The notes under the pieces: model-generated | What the model saw: the letters and a program-made list of their open reading frames with translations, nothing else | What the model was told of the DNA's origin: nothing | Databases searched by the model: none | Assembly (NCBI RefSeq): GCF_052324685.1 | Contig: NC_135220.1 | Coordinates: 10,201,820 to 10,265,819 of the forward strand | Reading direction: 5' to 3' | DNA from: Brachyhypopomus gauderio | Lineage: Eukaryota > Chordata > Actinopteri > Gymnotiformes > Hypopomidae | Length of the DNA stretch: 64,000 bases | Program-made: the position numbers and the translations under genes | Shown: piece by piece, positions 55,521 to 64,000 of the stretch | How positions within the stretch are numbered: the first letter of the stretch is position 1 | Layout: each line of letters begins with the position of its first letter

Positions 55521-56174
55521 AGAGGTATTCTGTTTAAAGCTTGTTCGGTTATTCACACTGATTCATTTACTTCATAGTTAATACCCAATTCCTCGTATAA
55601 TTGTTAAACGTGTGTCCCACTATACGCTCGTTGGGGCTGTATAGTGACCGACGATACCGTGTCTTAGTTAGAGTAAATTTTCGTTGTGTTCATGACCGTA
55701 GTGAGAGCTCGGTTTGGTTTTTGCGCCATCGAGTTTCTCTTTGTCTAAAAGATCTCCTAACCCATACGCACATACACACACACGCACGCGCATCCGCGCG
55801 CAATCAAATACACATCCACACACACGCACACACACGCAAACACACACACTAGCCTACCCTGTTGCCCCCTTTGTTTGTGATGTTTTTAATTATTATGCTT
55901 TGTGATAAATAATTGTTTTGTGTTTAAATGCTGTCGTTTGAGTCGTTGTTTCTCTGTTACAACCTGAAGCTAGAACTATTATTTGAACTGTAACCTTCAG
56001 ATTTATAGTTTGTTAATCAAACAATTTGGGCTTACAGGAGTTGACCACAATTAGTGGCGACCTTAGTTAAATTGAGTTTATATAAAATTGGATACATTTA
56101 ACACGGTCTGAACTCCCACCATTTCGTAGGTAATTTTATGAGGCTGATTACTAAATAAATTTGGCCAGCACCTA
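55521..56174 (+). other. Leader-like DNA right of piggyBac D
   Basis: Contains (CA)n at 55770-55850 and GGGCTTACAGG...TTAGTGGCGACC, a wording like retroviral leader/primer-site regions, but no PBS can be assigned. No gene seen. Confidence 0.35.
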
Positions 56175-56182
56175 CATTTGTG

Positions 56183-56414
56183 AGCGTGTTCGTAGTCTCA
56201 CCTGTGCCTTGTCACGAGATCACGAGGGTACGTGTTAATCACCTATATAAGGTGCGTTCGCGCAATGTCTTGTGGTCGTCTTTGTCTTGAGTTGGTGCCA
56301 GCATGAGTGTCTGTGTGTGCTTACGCTACTGCGCTGGACTTCACCTGTGTTTGTCACAATTAAAGTATATGTTCACAGTAATCGTCGTGCCTGCCTCCTC
56401 CTCCACTCGTTACA
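56183..56414 (+). mobile_element. 3' LTR, right half
   Basis: AGCGTGTTCGTAGTCTCACC to CACTCGTTACA matches the 5' LTR end. It is followed by the GTTAA duplication and the continuation of the retroviral env. Confidence 0.75.
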
Positions 56415-57123
56415 GTTAACAAATGTTGCCAGTCTATAATGCACTCTATTCAAGTCCCTGTGGATGCTGCCCATTCCGTACATAGGTAACATTATTTCCA
56501 TAAATCGCTGGAACTCGCTGGTCAGTCTATACTCCTCAGGAACATATGCTCTCGGGAACCTTCTCCTTTTCGGAGGCTTGTACATGGTGATTACGTTTAA
56601 GTGTGCCTCCACTGCCACCAGTGCACATCTTCCTCTTTGTGTTCTCGGCAGAAATATATACAACTGAAATATATTCCACACCACCAGTACCAATCCGGAA
56701 TCAACAGCTGTCTCTATTAAACATTGGTTTGGCCTCTGCCAGGTGGGGGTCGTTCCATCCTTTCAGATTCACTGAATCTACACAGGCCCCAGGCCAAAAT
56801 ATCTCTATTCCTGCTTTGGGGGTTGGATGATTCACAACGAATTTCTCTGTTCTCTCGTAGCCTGCGTCACCTATTGACCTCCAGGCCTTAATTTTTGCTT
56901 CCCAGGTGCTAGTTGCAATGGAATAAACGAACGGCCTCTCTGCAGTGTGTGGCAACAGAGCACACACTATGCACGGTTTATCTATATTTAGAACATCCTT
57001 CACAGTGAAGTTGCCGTATTTCCAGAAGTGGTTAATCTTAGGGTTGCGTAACCCCCAGCCTGCGCTTCTCACTTCCACTTTCTCCTGCGCGATCCGTAAG
57101 ATAGCTGTAGCTAGTCCTGTCAC
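56415..57123 (-). pseudogene. Endogenous retrovirus env, surface and N-terminal TM pieces
   Basis: Two frames on -. 57123-56701 resembles the N-terminal part of a retroviral surface subunit (Trp- and Cys-containing, with FWPGACVDS). 56693-56415 includes a basic KRRRF stretch and a helix leading to the point where the LTR element inserted; the TM continues at 42855. Stops and frame changes separate the two. It follows pol in the normal order. Relic only. Confidence 0.7.
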
Positions 57124-57587
57124 TTCCTATTATCACAGAAATCGCTTGCCAGCAGATGACCCCACTTCTGGATCTCTTCTTCCCTATTCTGTTTCCTTCA
57201 CCCTCCATGCCCTTCTTGAGTGCTTACGTGTTACCAGAATCTAAACTATTTGGCCCCACTTTTCACACAGGATTTCAGGTCAAGTGTCTATTCTATTCTT
57301 CTTTCTTCTTGTCCTTTGACTCCTCCTTAGGCTGTGGCACTCGTCTGCAGTGGCTATTGGGACCCACGTTGCTCATCCTGTCACCTTCACAGCCGTCTGC
57401 GTCACCAGGAGGACTTGGAAAGGCCCTCTCCACCTCGCGTTGTTCCACCTCGCTCTCCTGAAGTCCTTTATTGCCACCCACTCTCCAGGCTGGATGTCGT
57501 GCAGCGGGCCAGTGGCTGGTTCAGGAAGTGCTTTTCTAGCCTGCTTGTGAACAGATTTCAGAGTAGAGGAGAGTTGTACACAGTAAT

Positions 57588-57921
57588 TTACAATAATAAC
57601 ATTGCATCCTCACAGCCCACAAGACTGTCAGACTGTGCCTTCACCGGACCCACACCGGTGTTTGGTGGTTTTCCAAACAAAATCTCAAACGGGCTCACGC
57701 CATGCTTTGGTCTTACCTGTATCTGAATCCTGTTTCGCTGTAGGAAAAATCTCAACCCACTTTGAGAACATGTCCACAATTACCAGACAATACTTCTTCC
57801 CTTTACTTGGCGTGAGCTCCACAAAATCCATCTGCAAGTGATCAAATGGATTCTCAGGTGTTGGGTGTGCTGCTTGTTGCATCTGTGTTCCTCTTCCTAC
57901 ATTGTGTTGTGCACATATCAC
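57588..57921 (-). pseudogene. Endogenous retrovirus integrase fragments
   Basis: 57921-57685 carries the core start with the first catalytic Asp (QMDFVELTPSKGKKYCLVIV). It then jumps to a C-terminal piece (GVSPFEILFGKPPNTG) in another frame at 57779-57588. The middle of the core, with the other acidic residues, is deleted. Non-functional. Confidence 0.8.
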
Positions 57922-58763
57922 ACATTGCTGACAAAATTTCTGAGCATAGATAGCAAACCCCTGTGTTTAGCATAATAAGGAAACATGAACTTTGGTAAGC
58001 ATGGCCGGCCCGAGGGGCAGCGCCACACGCCGTCCTGAAAAGCACAGCCTGCTTTTCTCCAAGTTGCCTTCTCCTCCTGTGTGGTTGTGCGCTGTAAATC
58101 TGCGAGTGAGAGGGAGGGGGTGAGTTGCAAGGTCAAAAGAGGAACTTGCTCCCGTGGCTGTAGAACAGCTTTCTTGGCAGCTGCAACCGCAGCTTGGTTC
58201 CCTCTAAAAACAGAATCAACGTCGTTAGAGTGGACGGCACATTTACACACAGCAACAGCAGATGACAACTGGAGAGCATCCAGGAGTTTAAGCACAAGCT
58301 TGTGATGTGCAATCAGGGTCCCTGAACTAGTGAGAAAATTATGGTGTTTCCAAATGGCCCCAAAATCATGAACTACCCCGAACGCATACCTGCTATCGGT
58401 GTAGATAGTAACAGACTTGCCCTCAGCCAATTTGCATGCATGTGTCAGGGCATACAGCTCCACGGCTTGCGCAGAGAGATGGTGAGGTAAGGGCCCCGAG
58501 TCTACCAAATAGGAGGGGGCCACCACGGCCCAACCCACTCTGTTCAGCCCAGTGCTGGGATCCCTGGATGCTGACCCATTGACAAAGAAGATGCAATCCG
58601 GATTTTCTAGGGGCTCCTCCTTGAGATCCAACCTAGGGGAGCACAATATATTAGTCACAGCATCACAGTCATGTGGTTCACCGTCTTCCTCTGTAGGCAA
58701 GAGTGTAGCGGGGTTAAGAACAGTGCATCTTTGTATAATAATGTTGGGCATGTCAAGCAACAC
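57918..58763 (-). pseudogene. Endogenous retrovirus RNase H and integrase N-terminus
   Basis: A 281-codon frame with RNase H motifs VELYALTHACKLAEGKSVTI and YTDSRYAFGVVHDFG. The position of the first catalytic Asp reads Asn (FFVNGSASRD). The C-terminal part leads towards the integrase zinc region (LPKFMFPYYAKHRG). The layout fits class I (gamma/epsilon-like) pol. Confidence 0.8.
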
Positions 58764-58950
58764 AGTGTTGTATTTCAGCCATCACTGCGTGGACAAGTGT
58801 GATGTCTTCTTTTAAAGAAGCAGAAGTGAAACGGAGTGTGGGACTAGCAAGGTCAGTGTAGAATAGCCCACAATGTCTCTTCTCTGCCACGGCCACAGCA
58901 CAAAGACAAACTGGAAGCCCTGCGACAACATGGTCAAGTTTACAAGAGGA

Positions 58951-59765
58951 TTAAGCAACTGATCTCTGACGATCCCCATGTTTTTGCAAGAGAACTGTTG
59001 TCATACAACCATTCTTTTCATTGTCCACCTGTGTGTAGGGCCGTGTGGGATCAGGGATGCCCAGGGTGGGGGCAGTCTGCAACGCCAATTTCAAGGTTAC
59101 GAAGGCCTCTTCAGCTTCACTGGTCCATTCAACAGCTGCTGTCGCAGATCCATGGGTCAGAGCCCGCAAGGGAGCCTCAACACAAGAATAGTTAGGAATG
59201 AATGAGCGACAGTAAGAACACATCCCTAAAAATGACATAAACTGCTTGACCGTATGTGGTTTCGGTATTTTCGCAATTGCTTCCATTCTTGATGCAGCAA
59301 GATCTTTCCTTCTGCAGAGATGTCATGCCCTAAAAATCTAACTGTGGGCTGCACAAACTGAAGCTTACCAAGGCTCACTTTGTACCCCTCATCTGCCAAG
59401 TGTTTCAACAATTTAATGCTGTCGTCAATGCACTGCTGGTAAGTGGGCATGGCTAGCATCAGATCATCGACATATTGGATCAAATTAGTCCCCTGGGAAA
59501 GTTCCAGGGAATCAAGGCTTTGTTTAATAGCTTGGTTGTATGTTGTAGGTAACTCACAGTAACCTTGGCAAAGCCGCGTGAACGTGTAGGGCTGTCTATC
59601 GAACATGAATGCAAACCAGTACTGGCTGTCTGGGTGCACAGGAATGCTGAAAAAAGCATTAGACTGATCAATGACAGAAAACCACTTGGCCTCTGATGAG
59701 ACTTGACTCAATATTATATGCAGATTAGGCACATTTGGTGCTCTTGGAATGACTGCAGCATTCAT
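58951..59765 (-). pseudogene. Endogenous retrovirus reverse transcriptase
   Basis: 59765-59226 is the RT palm, with WFSVIDQSNAFFSIPVHPD, the catalytic QYVDDLML and VRFLGHDIS. 59286-58951 overlaps in another frame and carries the thumb/connection start (FMSFLGMCSYCRSFIPNY). The frameshift near 59290 breaks the protein. 58764-58950 is a degraded connection. Confidence 0.85.
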
Positions 59766-59924
59766 GGCTTGTAGATCTTGTATGAATCTTCATTCATCTG
59801 GTTGGGGAGGTTTTCTGGCCTTCTTGACTGTAAATATGGGAGTTCCGACTGGGGAATTTGGGCATGGCACTATAACTCCTTTTTCACATAGCACCTCAAA
59901 CACAGGCCTAATGCCTTCAATGGC

Positions 59925-60160
59925 TTAAGGTCTTAATGGGTACCGCACCTGTTTGGGCCTAAAATCTGACTTGGGTGTAATCACTACCGGGGTAGCGCTT
60001 TTGACAAGGCCAACATCATATTTCCCTGACGCCCATACCACAGGGGGCAGCTCAGCTAGTCTCGGGTGCACGCTCCCCGGGTCAGGCGTCTGGTCTGATG
60101 ACTGACACAGAACTGAGGGAAACTGGCCTGGACGCCTCCGCCGTGAAAAAATGTATGCAA
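59925..60160 (-). pseudogene. Endogenous retrovirus RT N-terminal region
   Basis: LPPVVWASGKYDVGLVKSAT and the proline-rich PKSDFRPKQVRYPL stand where retroviral RT begins. A stop follows at 59925, and the frame resumes in 59900-59766 with another break. Confidence 0.72.
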
Positions 60161-60712
60161 GGTCAAACCTGCACTCTTTCTCTTCACAAATCATTACGCT
60201 GCGCTCAACATCAACCACAGTCCCCAAATGCATCTTGTACACTGAAAGCCCACTGTTGTAAAAAAAAACAGGATTGTCTGTTTTCTCCCACTCACGCACT
60301 CTGCACATTTTTGCCAACCAGTAACCTACACTCTGCCATGTCTCATCTTCATGTTTTGCTAAAGAGACATGGGGAGGGACATTAGTAAGTTGGAAACAAC
60401 ATACTTGGCACCCGCAGCCTTGCTGCTGTGCCCTAAGCAGTTCAGATAAGGGAGCTATATACGCGAGTGTGTAATTCCTTGGTTTACACAATCAGACAGT
60501 TTGACCACAACGCCAGAATATAAATTCACCGGGGACCAGTACATGTCCCCCAACCGCAATCTCTCACGGTGGGTTGGCCTATCCCCAAACCACACTTTTT
60601 CAAAACATGAATCAGGCCCATCACACACTCTAGCCGTCACATGAAGGTCCTCAGCCTTCATAATGCTGTGAGGGCACTCTCGCATGCGCTGTTCAGTTTG
60701 CTCAACCAACAT
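60161..60712 (-). pseudogene. Cys-rich retroviral-type frame upstream of RT
   Basis: Two frames (60712-60455, and 60491 into the RT start), rich in Cys and Trp, with an RRRR run before the RT segment. I do not recognise protease or gag here. The composition resembles a retroviral surface glycoprotein, which would be out of order. The assignment is uncertain. Confidence 0.4.
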
Positions 60713-60719
60713 CTCAGTA

Positions 60720-61290
60720 GCTCATTATTTGGTTTTTGCCACATATTTTTCATTTTATCACACACACATAATGTCAGGTTTTCAGAGTGACAACCCAAAT
60801 GTAGACATCAAAGGCAGAGAAAATTTAAATGAAGCAACTACAAAATAACCAATAAAGGGTATAGCCAAGATCCAAAAACAGAAAATGGAAGAACAAGACA
60901 AATAGGGAAAGCAGGACAGGACAAAAAGACCTTAAGATTATGACTGACTATGATGACTATAAGACAAATACAGCAACACTTAGTGTGGAAGACTAATGAC
61001 ACAACAAAGACCAAACAGAAAACAGGACTTGAATACAAACACAGACAAGGGGACGAGGGAAAGGTGAAAAGAGACACTCAGATGAGGACAGTGAGCACAA
61101 CACAGGTGGGTGACAGGCAGATTGGTGCAGCTTCTGCAGTGTTGCGAACGCTGTAACGGACCGTTGTGGTGAAGGGTTTAGTGGTCTATATTCCAAGTTT
61201 CACCTATGGTCATACTGTAATCTTTGGCTAGTATGAGATCATGAATACAATGAGACAAATAATGAGATTGTGAATACAAGCGGCTGAAAT
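60720..61290. other. No gene seen
   Basis: A-rich intergenic DNA. No terminal repeats or frames can be assigned. Confidence 0.45.
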
Positions 61291-61429
61291 GAGTTTACTC
61301 CGCTGGGTGTCCGGGCTCTCTCTTAGAGATAAGGTGAGGACTACGGTCATCTGGGAGTGACTCAGAGTAGAGTCGCTGCTCCGTCTTGTAGAGAGGAGCC
61401 AGTTGAGGTGGTTCAGGCATTTGGTTCAG

Positions 61430-61840
61430 CTGCCCCGAGCTGGCTGTCCTTTCTATCTTTGCACCTTTCCCTTTTTGTCTTTGGGAAGAGGGCAGCGAGC
61501 GCACCTCTTCCTCTTTCGTTGGCCCTCCTTGGGGATGTCTTTTTGAGGATGGTTGGTGGCTGTGGTTTGTTTTTGTAACCCACATCTTCCCACTGCCTCC
61601 AGCACATGCTGTTGGAGTTTAGGTGAGACCTCCATGTACCTCTTCATATGTGGCATGACAAGATTTTTGCTCAGTTCCTTGATGAATGGCAGCCATGCAG
61701 CGATCACACCACCCATATCACCAGGGTGTTGTGCAGGTGAAATTGGTGTAGGCATTGAGGATGGAGACACCCACCATGTTGTACTAGAGAACCACAGGCC
61801 TCTTCGAGGTTCAACAGTTACCTAAATAATAATTACTTGT
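61430..61840 (-). pseudogene. piggyBac transposase C-terminal fragment (third family)
   Basis: ELSKNLVMPHMKRYMEVSPK and QQHVLEAVGRCGLQ, then KRCARCPLPKDKKGK, are typical of the end of PGBD4-like piggyBac transposases (last helix and start of the Cys-rich domain). Upstream, in another frame, a degraded SILNAYTNF-type segment is readable. There are frameshifts, and no catalytic region is left. Confidence 0.78.
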
Positions 61841-62189
61841 GACCTTCTGAAAGTAATGTACTCACTCTCAAGGTAACCTAAACCTAATTAAATATTACAG
61901 TATGTATAATTGTCTTTCCCAAAGATCATCAAAATATTTTCTAAAGTAAACAATACTTGTGTGATGGGAGCTGTGCTGAGCAATGAAATGGTAACTGTCT
62001 GACCCATGTGTGTAAACTTGTATTGATGTAGCAATACAAAAGCTGTGTTTCGTCTAAAAGTAAAAAAGGAAAATACGATGTATACTAAATAAAAACAAGA
62101 TATTTACTGCAAACTTGGAATAGAAAATGATTAATGATTTATTAATTTAAAAGATATACCATAGAAACACTCAGCCAAACAAGAAGTAA

Positions 62190-62410
62190 CATAGAAAATG
62201 CATGCGGGTCCTTTTAGACCCATGTTGTGCATTAGAGGGGTAGTGATACAAAAAGGGTTTTTACTCAAAGTGTAAGAAAGGAAAAAAATAATTTAGGATA
62301 TATGATGGAATACCTTGAAGGCTGAATCATTAAATTAATTTATTGCAAAATATAGAAAATAAAAACTCAGCCGGGTCACTTTTGACCCATGTTGCGCATC
62401 AAAGCCCTTG
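62190..62410. repeat. Two GACCCATGTTG repeat blocks
   Basis: CGGGTCCTTTTAGACCCATG near 62206 and CGGGTCACTTTTGACCCATG near 62372 are each followed by TTGYGCATYA. Such GGGTC..GACCC blocks are typical near piggyBac ends in fish, and these probably belong to the 61.4-kb remnant. Confidence 0.45.
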
Positions 62411-62414
62411 TCAT

Positions 62415-63334
62415 TATGAGGACATGCTAATCCAGTTTCCCTGCCAAACATGTTTTATGATAGTGGATCTAGAAACTGCTTCAGAAAAAAATCAGGATTT
62501 TTTTCTGAAAAAAGTCCCCTGACAGCACTAGCTGTGTCCAGGCTCTCTGCCCAGGCAGAATCAGGCAGGCCCATAGACCGTGAGCCTGGTCAGTGCCATA
62601 TCTCCACCCCTGAGCCATACAGAGTCAACACTGAGCAGTGTGAAGGGTTTGTGGTGCAGCAGGAGTTGTACTTCACATTCCAGCCTCACATACCTGATCA
62701 CGTCCGAGTAGCGTTTGTCATCTCGCTACTCACAAGGAGAGCCCATTCCTGGGGGTGACCTTGGTGTCCAGATCCTCGCCATTGCTCCAGGACTACCCTG
62801 GCTTTATTGCACAATTTAAGAATTGTGTTTCACCATCTAGATGGCAATCCCTTGACCATAAGCAGACCTGGCGGATATATTTAGCCCCCTCAAGGTCACC
62901 CAGCTCCCTCCACATTGTGAGATTGTGCCATAGAGCTGAAGGAGGGTGCAGTGCCTATGCACTGTATGGTTTATCCACTCTCCCAGGATGTAGAGTAGAT
63001 CATGGAACAGTACATGAAGGAGGCTTTAGCTCAGGGCTACATCCACTCCTCCATCTCACCTGCCTCAGCCAGTGTCTTCTTTGTAAAAAGGTACAGTGGA
63101 CCTTGTGTGATCAGATGGGCTAAAGCTCAGACATGCCATGAGCTCCAGCAGTTCCTGGGGTTTGGTCTTTTCTATCGGTGGTTCATCTGGTCACTAAGCA
63201 GCCTAGTTATCCCCCTTACTGACCTGCTCCAAGGTAGAGCGGTGTGGCTTAAGAATTTAGTTATCAGAAAGGCTTTATCTTATTTCCAAATGAAATTTTA
63301 TGTAAATATTCTGCATCTGAATGTTTGTAGGTAA
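62415..63334 (+). pseudogene. Ty3/Gypsy gag-pol deletion derivative
   Basis: Gag at 62560-62760 (VQQELYFTFQPHIPDHVRVA, FVISLLTRRAHSWG), shifting at 62755 to a second frame. After a deletion comes RT (MEQYMKEALAQGYIHSSISP, ASASVFFVKR), then a jump to FLGFGLFYRWFI and PLTDLLQG, the RT/RNase H connection. The catalytic core is missing. It is the inverted counterpart of 7435-8070. Confidence 0.78.
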
Positions 63335-63464
63335 GTGCAGAGTTTGAAAGGATTACAGCAGTCCTGTTGCTATCAAAATTCTTTTCTAAGCTTCAAGTGT
63401 TTGTGAAAAAAGGAGGAGTCCAAGGACAAAGGATTAAGAACCTTCTGGCAACCACTATGCTTTT

Positions 63465-64000
63465 GGGGCCTCCAGAGGAAAACGTTTAAATACTTCTGCC
63501 CTATGGCCTCTGGTTATTCAAATCAGAATAAATAAATCAGCCAAATTTAGTGCAAAGTGTTGTCATAAAAATCAACGGACACATTGGGGACTGCCAAAAT
63601 TCCAGAAGTAACAATATACTTATCAGATGACATAGAACACTAATTAAATAATTGAATTGATATCGGACACAGAAATAAAATATATCGAACCAAGTAATTA
63701 AAAGATTTTCATACTAAACTTTTGCATACAAATATGCATACATATAACACACTGTGTACAATTTTATATCAGGACTTGTTTTACAGTATATATGTGTACA
63801 TGCCAAGTTTGACAAAAGGCATAAATATACTAGGTCCTGATATTTGCTCTAGATACATTAATTTGTGTGCATAATTATAATAGAATAAGATCTGAACAAT
63901 GTGAAATACACAGAAAAGTTGGAATGAATAAAATCTGAATAAAAAAAACAATTAATTATCTATTCACAATGTTACAATTTTTTCTTCACTTTGTCAGCTG
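63465..64000 (-). other. 3' flank of a fourth TAAR unit (inverted)
   Basis: Read on -, the sequence matches the TAAR 2 3' flank: CAGCTGACAAAGTGAAGAAA at the window edge equals 29611-29630, 62 bp after the TAAR 2 stop. It continues through CTTGGTTCGATATATTTTAT to CCTCTGGAGGCC (as after TAAR 1 and 3). The TM7 relic is mostly deleted in this unit. A - strand TAAR should therefore end about 65 bp beyond the window. Confidence 0.8.

Larger units (their letters stand above)
44786..56174. mobile_element. Insertion inside 3' LTR, TSD CATTTGTG (hAT-like, composite)
   Basis: Starts TAGGTACC and ends CAGCACCTA, giving short inverted TAGGTRC ends. Perfect 8-bp CATTTGTG duplications lie at 44778-44785 and 56175-56182. 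Removing it restores the LTR exactly as read in the 5' LTR. The interior contains piggyBac C and D, an env/LTR copy (49796-50460), GC-rich unassigned DNA (49330-49740) and leader-like DNA (55521-56174). No transposase of its own is recognised, so the class is tentative. Confidence 0.6.

Noticed and set aside
55601-55905. His/Thr-rich frame near 55.7 kb
   Set aside because: Translation of a CA microsatellite.
1-64000. tRNA, rRNA or other structured RNA genes
   Set aside because: None recognised by eye; a covariance-model scan would be needed to exclude small ones.

Overview
The window is teleost fish genomic DNA. The evidence is three near-identical, intron-less olfactory trace amine-associated receptor (TAAR) genes and a transposon load typical of fish: L2-clade LINEs with fish-type 3' tails, piggyBac, hAT, Tc1/mariner, Harbinger, Ty3/Gypsy, and a class I-like endogenous retrovirus. 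There are no operons, prokaryotic signals, tRNAs, rRNAs or CRISPR arrays. An otophysan-type species is plausible but is not shown by the sequence.

Host backbone. Three + strand TAAR genes (8760-9782, 28527-29549, 38033-39055), each 340 aa, sit in tandemly duplicated units. A unit holds a conserved 5' flank with a TATA box about 83-90 bp before the ATG, the single-exon gene, and a decayed TM7 fragment of an older TAAR about 0.4-0.5 kb downstream. A fourth unit enters from the right edge in inverse orientation (63465-64000); its coding end should lie roughly 65 bp outside the window on the - strand. All three receptors have Asn at 3.32 and Asp at 5.42, the non-classical amine-recognition pattern known from fish class III TAARs.

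Mobile layer. Almost everything else is nested transposons. Four copies of one piggyBac family occur: A 1-4191 (cut by the left edge), B 16215-20328, C 44889-49325, D 50673-55516. They encode a three-exon transposase of 557 aa. C is intact, and A is intact in its visible coding part. D has one amber codon, and B has a 216-bp deletion. A second piggyBac family (E, 21131-23305) and a third remnant (61.4-62.4 kb) are also present. Between TAAR 1 and 2 a 12-kb nest is readable in order: a full-length L2 (L2-a) was invaded by a 5'-truncated L2 (L2-b, TSD AAGAT) and by piggyBac B (at GTAA rather than TTAA), and L2-b was invaded by piggyBac E at its stop codon. The 3' flank of TAAR 1 also holds a hAT element (10501-14489) containing an LTR element with apparently identical LTRs and a solo LTR.

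Right part. An endogenous retrovirus on the - strand (about 42.6-60.7 kb) is split inside env by a non-autonomous LTR element (42856-56414, TSD GTTAA). The 3' LTR of that element is split again by an 11-kb insertion (44786-56174, 8-bp TSD CATTTGTG) carrying piggyBac C and D and a rearranged copy of the env/LTR junction. The only likely functional host genes are the TAARs; the likeliest functional mobile gene is the piggyBac transposase.
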